Shown here in pieces: positions 1 through 7,065 of a stretch of DNA of 11,445 nt (its first letter is position 1; the number at the start of each line of letters is the position of its first letter). The stretch is taken from positions 1 through 11,445 of the forward strand of contig CALABM010000259.1 of the NCBI GenBank assembly GCA_937885815.1. The letters are read 5' to 3'. This stretch comes from an uncultured Verrucomicrobiales bacterium. GTDB lineage: Bacteria; Verrucomicrobiota; Verrucomicrobiia; Verrucomicrobiales; Akkermansiaceae. The notes beneath the pieces are model-generated. The model searched no databases. It was not told the origin of the DNA and was given only the letters and a program-made list of their open reading frames with translations. The position numbers and the translations under genes were made by a program.

Positions 1-1012
1 CGGGAGCAGCGGGTGCTTCAGGGGCGGCGGGTGCAGCGGGTGCAGCGGGTGCAGCGGGAATCGGGCTCACTGCGGGATTCACAGTCACACCGGAGGGATC
101 AGCCACTGCAAGCAACTCTTCTTCACTCACCTCCTCAGCCAAATCATCATCAGTAAACTCAGGCAGCACCACAGCCGTATTGCCCGCAATCGGAGCAACA
201 ACTGCGGCAGGAGCAGCTTCCACAGCAGGAGCACAAGCAGCCAGAGCCTCCACCACTTCTTCCACGCTTGCCTCAGAGCCAAAAGACACAGCCTGTGCAA
301 ATACGCGATTGTCACTCACGGCATAGCGCGGATAAGCGTGGGCATGTGTAGCCACGGTACCCTTTTCCGGCTCTCTAGTGAAAGCCACTTCAAAGTGACT
401 CTGTCCAAGAGCTCGCTGAAGCTCCGGAGATATCTCACCGGTAGTACAGGAAAACACACGACAAGCCCCGAACACGGAGGTCACGCGCAGTGCTGCGGTT
501 GTCAACAATTCAGAAGAAACATCACCGGCTGCACAGCTACCAATTTCCGCGCCCTCGTACTGAAGAGTCAGCAACTGCGGCGCCAGCAGAGCGTCCTCAG
601 CGTCAGCAGGCTGCTCAGCATCAGTAAAAACAACAAAAGGGAATCCGCACCGCTGCAGCACAGGGAGAGCAACCTCCAAAAAGGCCTGATTGGGAGAATC
701 AAAGGTCAGCAGCACAGAACAGGCCGGAAGAGCGCGCTGCCCTTTTCGCCATGCGAGAAAATCCGCACAGGAAATGACATTCGCCCCGCTATCCCGGAGA
801 AAGTTCATCTGCTGCTCAAACTCCGCGGCAGATAACGTCCCTTCACCGGAGGCAATACGGCCATACCCCAGCACCGCTACTCGGCACTGTACAATCTGCG
901 CCCCCAGAGCAGAATCAGCACTCCGGGCAGCTACAGCCGGCTCAGCGTACTGAGCAAATGAATGATTAATGAGAAAAGAAAATGCAGTAATGCAGGTTAC
1001 AATATGCTTCAT
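1..1012 (-). CDS. Secreted degenerate polysaccharide deacetylase-like protein, 3' end cut by window edge
   Basis: Open frame of 337 codons from ATG at 1012 that runs off the left edge, so the C-terminus is missing. Residues 1-20 look like a signal peptide ending in SFA, so the product is probably exported. Residues 45-245 follow the layout of NodB/CE4 polysaccharide deacetylases: VAVLGYGRI (45-53), an EFEQQMNFLRDSGANVIS segment (64-81), a DFLAWRKGQ segment, VLLTFDSPNQ (100-109), FPFVVFTD (124-131), EIGSCAAGD (156-164) and a YPRYAV segment (227-232). In active members the corresponding motifs are usually YHRI, TFDDG and SHxxxH. Here they read YGRI, TFDSP and SCAAGD, so the second Asp and both His metal ligands appear lost. 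A Glu/Asp-rich stretch (285-305) and an Ala/Pro repeat tail (314-337) follow. The gene lies 35 bases after the methyltransferase gene and may share its transcript. It is probably non-catalytic, perhaps glycan-binding; that role is inference. Confidence 0.75.
   Translation of the reverse strand, partial: MKHIVTCITAFSFLINHSFAQYAEPAVAARSADSALGAQIVQCRVAVLGYGRIASGEGTLSAAEFEQQMNFLRDSGANVISCADFLAWRKGQRALPACSVLLTFDSPNQAFLEVALPVLQRCGFPFVVFTDAEQPADAEDALLAPQLLTLQYEGAEIGSCAAGDVSSELLTTAALRVTSVFGACRVFSCTTGEISPELQRALGQSHFEVAFTREPEKGTVATHAHAYPRYAVSDNRVFAQAVSFGSEASVEEVVEALAACAPAVEAAPAAVVAPIAGNTAVVLPEFTDDDLAEEVSEEELLAVADPSGVTVNPAVSPIPAAPAAPAAPAAPEAPAAP
31..57. repeat. Three tandem 9-base repeats encoding Pro-Ala-Ala
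   Basis: Three perfect copies of GTGCAGCGG (plus-strand reading) sit inside the secreted-protein gene. Read on the minus strand they encode an Ala/Pro tail of the type PAAPAAPAAP. The unit is a multiple of three, so copy-number change would lengthen or shorten the tail without breaking the frame. Confidence 0.8.
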
Positions 1013-1047
1013 GTGATTTTGCTATACAGTCTAGAACAGCCGGCAAA

Positions 1048-2247
1048 TCAACGGCCGGGTACCATTTCAAAGGTGAATCCTTTAAGATATTCAGTTTCGG
1101 GAATATTCAGCAGCACGGGATGATCCGGGCTCTGGCCATGATTCGCCACTAAGCGCAGCGTGCAGTGGCCATCCACCGCGGCATCAGCAATCGTCTCCTT
1201 AAACACACCGGCACTGGCATGGTGCGAGCAGCAGAAGGTGGAGAGCACGCCTCCCACAGGCAGCATCTGCATGGCACGAAGGTGAATCTCCTTATAACCG
1301 CGCATGGCGCCGCTAAGGCTCTTCTTGTTACGGGTAAAGCTGGGCGGATCAAGTATGATGAGATCCCACTTCGGGTCTGCGCCCTTGCGCACAGCATCAC
1401 TCTCACGCTTCAGGAAATCAAAGGCATTCTCAGCGATGGCCTCTACCTGCACGCCATTCAGCTCAGCATTGCGCCGCACGGAAGCGATAGCCTCCTCAGA
1501 GATATCCACGGCGGTCACGCTGGCAGCACCGGCCTTTGCACAGGCCAGAGCAAAGCCACCCTGATTGCAGAAGCAATCCAGCACGCGGCGACCACGGGCA
1601 AACTTCGCCACGTCAGCATAGTTCTGCAGCTGGTCCAAGTACAGGCCGGTCTTCTGCCCGGTGGCGAGGTCTATCATAAACTTCAGGCCACGGCCCGTAG
1701 CAATGAACGGTTCCGGCATCTCGCCGGCAGCCACATACGTCTCCGGCTCAATACCTTCCGCCAACAGCATAGGAGAATCATTACGCACAATAATGGCACG
1801 GGGCTCAAGCAAATCTCCGAGGATATCGCGGATAAGCCCCAGGCGCTGGTGCATAGCCAGTGTGAGCGTCTGCACCACCAGCACATCACGGTAGCGGTCC
1901 ACAATCAGGCCGGGCAGACCATCGCTCTCGCTCCACACCAAGCGCATCAGCTCCTCACCGGGAAGCCAGCGTTCGCGCAGCAACATGGCCTGCGATATGC
2001 GGCGAGCAAAAAAGTCGCGATCCAAATCCTGCTTGCGTCGGGAAAAGCGGCGAGCCACAATCTGCGAGTGCGGATTATACATGGCAGAACCCAGATAATG
2101 ATCCCGCTGATCCTTCAGCAACACCACATCGCCCGGTGCCGGATTTCCGAACACAGTGCGCACCTCAGTGCCGTATACCCAGTCATGCCCGTGGAAAATG
2201 CGCGCCTTCGGCGCTATGATAAGACCTGCCATAACGCGGCTCACCAT
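1048..2247 (-). CDS. rlmI: RlmI-type 23S rRNA (cytosine-C5) methyltransferase
   Basis: SAM-dependent methyltransferase of the RlmI (YccW) family, which in E. coli makes m5C1962 in 23S rRNA. The 399-residue product has the family's order: N-terminal PUA-like domain (about 7-75, with the HDWVY segment), a central domain, and a Rossmann methyltransferase domain from about 195. Visible motifs are the SAM loop VLDCFCNQGGFALA (222-235), acidic VDIS (247-250), the LDPPSF motif IV (299-304), a Cys-containing FCCSHH segment (338-343), and a C-terminal DHPVLL...YLKGF block (375-391) much like the end of E. coli RlmI. Length matches the family (about 396). An alternative ATG at 2232 (MAGLIIAPK) matches homologue N-termini better and suits the proposed promoter, so the first five residues are uncertain. 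The secreted deacetylase-like gene follows 35 bases downstream. Exact target base is inferred from homology. Confidence 0.88.
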   Translation of the reverse strand: MVSRVMAGLIIAPKARIFHGHDWVYGTEVRTVFGNPAPGDVVLLKDQRDHYLGSAMYNPHSQIVARRFSRRKQDLDRDFFARRISQAMLLRERWLPGEELMRLVWSESDGLPGLIVDRYRDVLVVQTLTLAMHQRLGLIRDILGDLLEPRAIIVRNDSPMLLAEGIEPETYVAAGEMPEPFIATGRGLKFMIDLATGQKTGLYLDQLQNYADVAKFARGRRVLDCFCNQGGFALACAKAGAASVTAVDISEEAIASVRRNAELNGVQVEAIAENAFDFLKRESDAVRKGADPKWDLIILDPPSFTRNKKSLSGAMRGYKEIHLRAMQMLPVGGVLSTFCCSHHASAGVFKETIADAAVDGHCTLRLVANHGQSPDHPVLLNIPETEYLKGFTFEMVPGR

Positions 2248-2271
2248 ACTACAAATTCATTATTTTGTCAA
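2243..2271 (-). promoter_or_regulatory. Candidate promoter for the rlmI-like gene
   Basis: On the minus strand a perfect TTGACA (2271-2266) is followed after 17 bases by TATGGT (2248-2243), four of six matches to TATAAT. Transcription would start near 2236, upstream of the ATG at 2232 but downstream of the ATG at 2247. If real, it forces use of the 2232 start with only a few bases of leader. The -10 is weak, so this is tentative. Confidence 0.4.
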
Positions 2272-2306
2272 TCAGTAATAATTTAAGAATACTTTAGTAT
2301 TGACAA
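2265..2306. repeat. Inverted repeat carrying the two divergent -35 boxes
   Basis: Perfect 8-base arms TTGTCAAT (2265-2272) and ATTGACAA (2299-2306) are separated by 26 AT-rich bases. Each arm contains the TTGACA box of one of the two divergent promoters. A second palindrome, AATACT-TT-AGTATT (2288-2301), overlaps the right arm. It may be a shared regulator site or simply back-to-back promoter symmetry. Confidence 0.6.
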
Positions 2307-2328
2307 TCATCAACTAATCTGACAGAAT
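2300..2328 (+). promoter_or_regulatory. Candidate promoter for the secreted hypothetical gene
   Basis: Perfect TTGACA at 2300-2305, a 17-base spacer, then CAGAAT at 2323-2328 (four of six matches). The ATG at 2338 lies only nine bases after the -10, so the transcript would be nearly leaderless. No Shine-Dalgarno sequence is visible before this ATG, which fits. Confidence 0.5.
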
Positions 2329-2337
2329 GCAAGTGTC

Positions 2338-3213
2338 ATGAGTGCACGAACCCTCTTCACCGCGACAACAGCTGCCATTCTCATGGTAGCCGGCAGCCTG
2401 AGCGCTGCCACCCGAGTAGTCCTGCAGGACACCCACTGCCGGATCAATGCCGTGACCTACACCCTGCCGAATGACTGGGCTGGTGGCGGCGAAGTGACAT
2501 GGAATACTGAAAGTGAGCGACTTGGAAACTTCTGCATTAGAACTATGCAGTTAGTGAACCGGAAGGACTCCATCATCGCAAACTATATTTCAGCATACGA
2601 AGTACCTCTGAGAACCTCCAACCCCGGCGCTATGACTCTGGCAGAAATGCTGACCAGCGTTGCCAAACAACTGCCGGGCAATCAGAACATCACCCCGGTA
2701 GATGCTGTCATCTATCAGGCACCGCAGGACGTGCAGGAGTTCCGCATGGCTCGGGATAACCTCAGCGCCCAGCTTGGCAAGAGAATCACGGGCCGAGTCT
2801 ACATCGTGAACGCCACCTATTCGGACGGAACCATGGTAGGGGCCATTGTTCACGAGCGAAGCGTACGCAGAAACTTCCGCAGCGAGAGGAGCATTACTTT
2901 CCACGATATTTTCGTACTGGGCAGTAGCGGCGAAACTCAACCAAACGAGCAAGCACTACACCAGGCCCTCGTGGATGTGAGCCGTGCCGCCCGCCGCGCA
3001 AACTTCAACACAAACTGGATTACAGAAAACATCCGCCAAACAGCCAACGCATTCTACGGAATGCGCCGCCTGGATGAGAGCGCCCTGCCCCAGATTACCC
3101 AAAAGGCAATCGAAGGCATGCGCCGTGGCCTTCCCTCCGTGCTGGATTGCCTTTACACCAGCCGATTCTGCCAACGAGCAGATCAGGGAGCTACCCCCGT
3201 TGCGCGTAACTAA
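2338..3213 (+). CDS. Secreted protein of unknown function
   Basis: I do not recognise this 291-residue protein. It has a signal peptide: a short polar start with one Arg, a hydrophobic core at about 6-20, and a likely cut after LSA or SAA (23/24). The mature part looks soluble, with no further membrane segment. It has a beta-rich first half (TRVVLQDTHCRINAVTYTLPNDW) and a helical Arg-rich C-terminal half. Four Cys (34, 66, 271, 278) could form two disulfides. The central part (YQAPQDVQEF..., 126-175) resembles a general lipoprotein-like beta domain, but no family is assigned. It has its own candidate promoter, stands alone, and ends before a good terminator, so it is probably a single-gene unit. 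Divergence from the rRNA methyltransferase gene gives no clear functional hint. Confidence 0.85.
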   Translation: MSARTLFTATTAAILMVAGSLSAATRVVLQDTHCRINAVTYTLPNDWAGGGEVTWNTESERLGNFCIRTMQLVNRKDSIIANYISAYEVPLRTSNPGAMTLAEMLTSVAKQLPGNQNITPVDAVIYQAPQDVQEFRMARDNLSAQLGKRITGRVYIVNATYSDGTMVGAIVHERSVRRNFRSERSITFHDIFVLGSSGETQPNEQALHQALVDVSRAARRANFNTNWITENIRQTANAFYGMRRLDESALPQITQKAIEGMRRGLPSVLDCLYTSRFCQRADQGATPVARN

Positions 3214-3238
3214 AGCAACTGATTGAAGCAAGATTTTC

Positions 3239-3281
3239 CGAGAGCAAGCGTCCCACGGGGGCACTTGCTCTCGTTGCATTT
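3239..3281 (+). terminator. Rho-independent terminator after the secreted hypothetical gene
   Basis: A 10-base stem CGAGAGCAAG / CTTGCTCTCG (3239-3248 with 3264-3273) extends past one mismatch into five inner pairs, including one G-U, around a three-base loop. The T-rich TTGCATTTTC follows. It lies 26 bases after the stop codon. Confidence 0.8.
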
Positions 3282-3331
3282 TCAACAATTAAAAAATTAC
3301 CCATTCTCAGAGACCAAAGCAGCCTTACTGC

Positions 3332-3360
3332 TTGCCATGCGACCGTATATTTGATACACT
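3332..3360 (+). promoter_or_regulatory. Candidate promoter of the first ECF sigma gene
   Basis: TTGCCA (3332-3337), a 17-base spacer and TACACT (3355-3360). The -35 hexamer is identical to that of the purM promoter. The proposed GTG start at 3368 is seven bases after the -10, so the start codon would be at or next to the first transcribed base. The in-frame TTG at 3332 is then part of the promoter and not a start. Confidence 0.45.
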
Positions 3361-3367
3361 ACAGCCA

Positions 3368-4054
3368 GTGGAGGCGAGTAATGAAAAGAACACACCGGAT
3401 GACAGCGCACTGGAAAAGTACGCTGCCAGAACCCGGCGTAGCCTCATTGCCCGCCTACAAGACTGGAAAGACCAGCGCAGCTGGGACGAGTTTTACCGCA
3501 CCTATTGGCGCCTCATATACAGCGTGGCCACAAAATCCGGCCTAAGCCCGGACGAAGCATGGGACACCGTGCAGGAAACCGTCCTTTCCGTAGCCCGACA
3601 GACCCGCGAAAAACAATACGACCCGGCGAAAGGCTCCTTCAAAATGTGGCTGTGGCACATCATACGCTGGCGCATTAAAGACCAGTTCCGCAAAAGGCTA
3701 CCCATGACAGCTAACGAGGCTGATTCCACGGACTCGCCTGCTGCAGATGTGGAAAATCTGGCAGACATCAGCGGTGATACTTTTGATAAAATATGGGAGC
3801 GAGAATGGCAACAGAATATTCTGAAAGCCGCCACAGAACGCGTCAAAATGAAAACCTCCCCGCGGCAGTTTCAGATATTTGACTACCTCGTTCTGCGCGG
3901 CATGAGCACGGCTGACGTTCGCAGCAAACTCGGCGTGAGCCTCGCTCAGGTATATCTGGCGAAACACCGCGTAGGCGGCTTACTGCGCCGCGAAATTGAA
4001 TACATACGCGCACAAGGAGACACCCCGGCCGCACCTCACGAAGCCAACAAATAG
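3368..4054 (+). CDS. ECF-type RNA polymerase sigma factor
   Basis: Stand-alone sigma-70 family factor of the extracytoplasmic-function type, 228 residues if it starts at GTG 3368. Region 2 spans about 36-112: WDEFYRTYWRLIYSVATKSGL, DTVQETVLSVARQ and FKMWLWHIIRWRIKDQFRKR, the last being the region 2.3/2.4 melting and -10 recognition helix. A polar linker (113-145) leads to region 4 (about 165-212), with MSTADVRSKLGVSLAQVYLAKHRV forming the helix-turn-helix for -35 recognition. It has no membrane segment. No anti-sigma gene lies next to it, so its control is unknown. The start is uncertain: a TTG at 3332 is in frame but lies in the likely -35 box, and the well-placed GGAGG before the ATG at 3381 serves another frame. 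It ends 85 bases before purM, which has its own promoter. Confidence 0.85.
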   Translation: MEASNEKNTPDDSALEKYAARTRRSLIARLQDWKDQRSWDEFYRTYWRLIYSVATKSGLSPDEAWDTVQETVLSVARQTREKQYDPAKGSFKMWLWHIIRWRIKDQFRKRLPMTANEADSTDSPAADVENLADISGDTFDKIWEREWQQNILKAATERVKMKTSPRQFQIFDYLVLRGMSTADVRSKLGVSLAQVYLAKHRVGGLLRREIEYIRAQGDTPAAPHEANK

Positions 4055-4076
4055 AGAGAGGAAAAGAAAATACGGC

Positions 4077-4105
4077 TTGCCAAAGTCGGAAAAAAAGAGT
4101 ATAAT
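4077..4105 (+). promoter_or_regulatory. Promoter of the purM-purF pair
   Basis: TTGCCA (4077-4082), exactly 17 bases, then a perfect TATAAT (4100-4105). This is the best promoter in the window. Transcription should start near 4112, giving purM a leader of about 28 bases. It lies in the gap after the ECF sigma gene, so purMF can be transcribed on its own. Confidence 0.75.
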
Positions 4106-4119
4106 CCGCGCGAATCCAC

Positions 4120-4129
4120 GTGATATCAC
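4120..4129. promoter_or_regulatory. Palindrome in the purM leader, possible operator
   Basis: GTGATATCAC is a perfect 10-base palindrome about eight to seventeen bases after the predicted transcription start and just before the purM ATG. The position would suit a repressor. It does not match the PurR or PUR-box sites I know, and a 10-base palindrome can occur by chance. Confidence 0.25.
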
Positions 4130-4139
4130 TCCAAATCAT

Positions 4140-5138
4140 ATGTCCGGCAACCTCACATACAAGCAATCCGGCGTCGATACCATCGAGGCACAGTCTTTCG
4201 TGAATGACATCAGCGCGCACGTTAAGCGCACGCAGAAAAACCGTCAGCTCTGCAATGCTTTCGGTCTCTTTGCAGCTGCTTACGATCTCTCCGCCTACAA
4301 GGAGCCCGTCATCGTGACCGGCACCGACGGCGTGGGCACCAAGACAGAAATTCTTTTCGATCTTGACATGCTCGAAACAGCAGGTAAAGACTTGGTCGCC
4401 ATGAACGTGAACGACATTCTCACCACCGGTGGTGATCCGCTCGTTTTCCTTGATTACCTGGGAATCTCCAATCTTGAGACCGAGAAGCCCCGCATCACCC
4501 GCCTGGTGGCCGGCATGTGCGACTATCTGGAGAGCTGCAACTGCATCCTCGCCGGTGGCGAGACTGCTGAGATGCCTGGCGTTGTACCAGAGAATCTCGT
4601 TGAGATGGCCGGGTTCAGCATTGGCTGCGTAGAAAAGAGTCAAATGATTGATCCCTCTCAGGTTGAAGTGGGTGATGTGCTCATCGGTTACCCCAGTGAT
4701 GGCTTCCATGCCAACGGCTGGAGCCTTGTGCGCCGCATTCTGAAGCAGAATCCTGACCTCCTTACCGAGGAAGAACTGCGCAGCCTGCTGGCTCCCACCC
4801 GCCTGTACCATGACGTGGTGTACGACATGCGCAAGCTTGGCATCACCCCCAAGGCATACGCCCACATCACCGGTGGCGGTCTGCCCGAAAACCTCGAGCG
4901 TTTCCTTGGCGATAAGGGTGCTGACCTCGAAATCCCCTACTGGGACAACGCCCCCGTACAGAAAGTGCTCACCTTTGTGGACGCCGAAGACCGCTTCCAC
5001 ACCTTTAACATGGGCATCGGCTGGGTAGCCATCGTGAAGCCCGAGCAGGTGGAACAGGCCTGCACTGCCGGCCCCGGTGGTACCGTTATCGGCACCATGC
5101 GCGAGGGCAAGGGCATCCATGTGACCGTACGCAAGTAA
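4140..5138 (+). CDS. purM: Phosphoribosylformylglycinamidine cyclo-ligase (AIR synthetase)
   Basis: PurM closes formylglycinamidine ribotide to aminoimidazole ribotide with ATP, the fifth step of purine synthesis, in the cytoplasm. The 332-residue product has the family's N-terminal YKQSGVD segment (7-13), TGTDGVGTKTEI (60-71), the MNVNDILTTGGDPLVFLDY block (88-106), LAGGETAEMPG (137-147), GYPSDGFHANGWSLVR (183-198), ITGGGLPENL (243-252) and FNMGIGW (289-295). Length is slightly short of E. coli PurM (about 345). The ATG at 4140 is chosen because it begins just before the YKQSGVD segment and follows the promoter; an upstream in-frame ATG at 3996 lies inside the sigma gene and before the promoter. 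purF follows after 19 bases, so the two are almost certainly co-transcribed. Confidence 0.95.
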   Translation: MSGNLTYKQSGVDTIEAQSFVNDISAHVKRTQKNRQLCNAFGLFAAAYDLSAYKEPVIVTGTDGVGTKTEILFDLDMLETAGKDLVAMNVNDILTTGGDPLVFLDYLGISNLETEKPRITRLVAGMCDYLESCNCILAGGETAEMPGVVPENLVEMAGFSIGCVEKSQMIDPSQVEVGDVLIGYPSDGFHANGWSLVRRILKQNPDLLTEEELRSLLAPTRLYHDVVYDMRKLGITPKAYAHITGGGLPENLERFLGDKGADLEIPYWDNAPVQKVLTFVDAEDRFHTFNMGIGWVAIVKPEQVEQACTAGPGGTVIGTMREGKGIHVTVRK

Positions 5139-5157
5139 ACGCAATTTTTAAGACTAT

Positions 5158-7047
5158 ATGTCCGCAGCAATCAGACTGCTTAAGCCGCTCTCCTATTTTG
5201 CGGAGAAGTACGGCTCGCCCGAGTGGGCCTTCAACAAGCTTTTCCTGCTCATGGAAAAGCAACACAATCGCGGGCAGGACGGCGCAGGCATCGGCTGTAT
5301 CAAGCTGAACATGCCGCTGGGAGAGCCCTACATCTTCCGCGCTCGTGATGCCTCCGCCTCTGCCGTGACGAAAATGTTCTCTCAGCAGCAGCACACCCTG
5401 CGCCGCCTGAAAGACGAAGGCCTCGTTCGCGGCGCGGATGCAGAAACCTACAAGCGCCATTTCAACTTCGGCGGTGAGGTACTGCTCGGCCACCTGCTGT
5501 ACGGCACAAGCGGAACCGCGGCGGAGGAAGGCATCTGCCACCCCTACATGCGCCGCACCAATTGGCCCACCCGTACCCTCATGATGCAGGGTAACATGGG
5601 TATCACTAACATCTCCGAGCTCCACCAGAAGCTCATCTCCCGAGGCCAGCACCCCGTCTTCGGCACGGATATCCAGACCCTCATGGAAGAGGTTGGCTAT
5701 TACTTGGATGAAGCCCACACGGACCTCTACCGCCAGCTGCGTGATAAGAACGTGGATGGCCGCGAGATTCCCAACATCATATCCGCTGAGCTAGATCTCT
5801 TTGACATTATCAGCAAAGCCAGTAAGGACTGGGATGGCGGCTACACCATCATGGGTGGCGTGGGTAATGGTGACTTCTTCTGCCTGAGAGACCCGCACGG
5901 CATCCGCTACTGCTACTACGTTCTCACGGACGAATATCTGGCTGTAGCCAGCGAACGCGTACCGCTCATGAGCGTGATGGAGGTGGAAGAGCACGAGGTG
6001 AAGGAACTAGCCCCGGCCAACATGATTGTGGTGAAGTATGACGGCGCGGTAACCATCAAGGAATACACCAAGCCCGAAAAACACACCCCTTGTTGCTTTG
6101 AGGACGTGTACACCTCCCGCGGCAATGACCCCGTTATCTACCGCGAGCGTAAAGCTTTGGGCGCCAATCTCACCGAGCAGGTTGTAGAGAGTCTGGACGG
6201 CAACTTCTCCAAGGCTGCCATCACCTTCATTCCGAACACGGCTGAAGTTTCATACTACGGCCTTCTGGAGGGCCTGCGCGCCTACCGCCGCAATAAGGTA
6301 ACCGAGGCCATGATAAATGCTTTCCGCGAAGGCACCATGAGTGAGGAGCTTATCAATGAGCTCATTCTCCGCCGCTGGCCCCGCGCTGAAAAGATTGCTC
6401 ATAAGGACATTAAGCTCCGCACCTTCATTTCTGAAGAAAGCAGCCGTAAGCAGCTCGCCGCTATGGTGTATGACCTTACATACGGCGCAGTAAACAGCGA
6501 TGAGGTGCTGGTAGCTATCGATGACTCCATCGTACGCGGCACCACTCTGAAGATGAGCCTGCTGCGCCTTCTGGCCCGCACTCAGGCTCGGAAGATTGTC
6601 ATTGTATCCTCAGCCCCGCAGGTTCGTTACCCGGACTGCTACGGCATCGACATGAGCGAGATGGGCAAGTTCATTGCCTTCCAAGCAGCCATAACACTGC
6701 TGAAGAAGCGCGGCATGTACACACACATCATTGACGTGTATGAAGAATGCAAGCGCCAGCTTACTCTGCCACCGGCAGAACGTACTAACCCGGTGAAGAA
6801 GATTTACGAGCCCTTCACAGATGATGAAATCACAGCCGAGGTTTCCCGCATGGTCACGCCGGATAACAGCCCCTGCACCATTCAGGTGATTTACCAGACC
6901 TTGGAAGGCCTTCGTGATGCAATTGAAGGCCCCTGCGGTGATTGGTACTTCAGCGGTAATTACCCGACCCCCGGTGGTTTCACGGTGGTCAACCAGGCCT
7001 TCATTCAGTGGTTTGAGAGTCGCGACAAGCGTGACTACGCACTCTGA
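5158..7047 (+). CDS. purF: Long PurF-like amidophosphoribosyltransferase without the catalytic Cys
   Basis: PurF makes phosphoribosylamine from PRPP and glutamine, the first purine step. This 629-residue form is longer than E. coli PurF (about 505) and resembles a long type I recall from Bacteroidetes. Glutaminase-domain traces: QHNRGQDGAGI (35-45), GHLLYGTSG (111-119), MQGNMGITN (143-151), TDIQ (170-173), WDGGYTIMG (225-233) and RDPHGIR (244-250). The phosphoribosyltransferase half keeps PCCFEDVYTSRG (311-322), FIPNTAEVSYYG (357-368) and the PRPP loop VAIDDSIVRGTT (452-463). Oddities: active PurF exposes Cys1 after Met removal (MCGI...), but this one starts MSAAIRLLKPL and its first Cys is residue 47; a TAA at 5149 rules out an upstream in-frame start. 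The conserved Arg of GHxRY is Leu, and the Asn of HNGN is Gln. It may use free ammonia, or Ser as nucleophile. Co-transcribed with purM. Confidence 0.88.
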   Translation: MSAAIRLLKPLSYFAEKYGSPEWAFNKLFLLMEKQHNRGQDGAGIGCIKLNMPLGEPYIFRARDASASAVTKMFSQQQHTLRRLKDEGLVRGADAETYKRHFNFGGEVLLGHLLYGTSGTAAEEGICHPYMRRTNWPTRTLMMQGNMGITNISELHQKLISRGQHPVFGTDIQTLMEEVGYYLDEAHTDLYRQLRDKNVDGREIPNIISAELDLFDIISKASKDWDGGYTIMGGVGNGDFFCLRDPHGIRYCYYVLTDEYLAVASERVPLMSVMEVEEHEVKELAPANMIVVKYDGAVTIKEYTKPEKHTPCCFEDVYTSRGNDPVIYRERKALGANLTEQVVESLDGNFSKAAITFIPNTAEVSYYGLLEGLRAYRRNKVTEAMINAFREGTMSEELINELILRRWPRAEKIAHKDIKLRTFISEESSRKQLAAMVYDLTYGAVNSDEVLVAIDDSIVRGTTLKMSLLRLLARTQARKIVIVSSAPQVRYPDCYGIDMSEMGKFIAFQAAITLLKKRGMYTHIIDVYEECKRQLTLPPAERTNPVKKIYEPFTDDEITAEVSRMVTPDNSPCTIQVIYQTLEGLRDAIEGPCGDWYFSGNYPTPGGFTVVNQAFIQWFESRDKRDYAL

Positions 7048-7065
7048 TATGATTTAATCTCATTA

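Noticed and set aside
338..835. Open frame of 165 codons on the plus strand
   Set aside because: Opposite the secreted deacetylase-like gene, which has a signal peptide and family-like blocks; this frame has neither.
1013..1060. Possible terminator between the rlmI-like gene and the secreted gene
   Set aside because: Only a five-base stem (1040-1044 with 1054-1058) with a nine-base loop and no T-run.
1165..2286. Open frame of 373 codons on the plus strand
   Set aside because: It lies wholly opposite the rlmI-like gene, is rich in His/Gln/Ala typical of antisense reading, and shows no motif.
3381..3545. Small frame from ATG 3381 with a good GGAGG six bases upstream
   Set aside because: It overlaps the ECF sigma gene in another frame, the product has no recognisable pattern, and most genes here lack Shine-Dalgarno sequences. 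The site could still influence initiation nearby.
3996..4139. 48-codon N-terminal extension of purM
   Set aside because: It overlaps the sigma gene and the TATAAT promoter box and does not match the PurM N-terminus.
3843..5144. Open frame of 433 codons on the minus strand
   Set aside because: Antisense to purM, whose motifs are unmistakable; composition is typical of a shadow frame.
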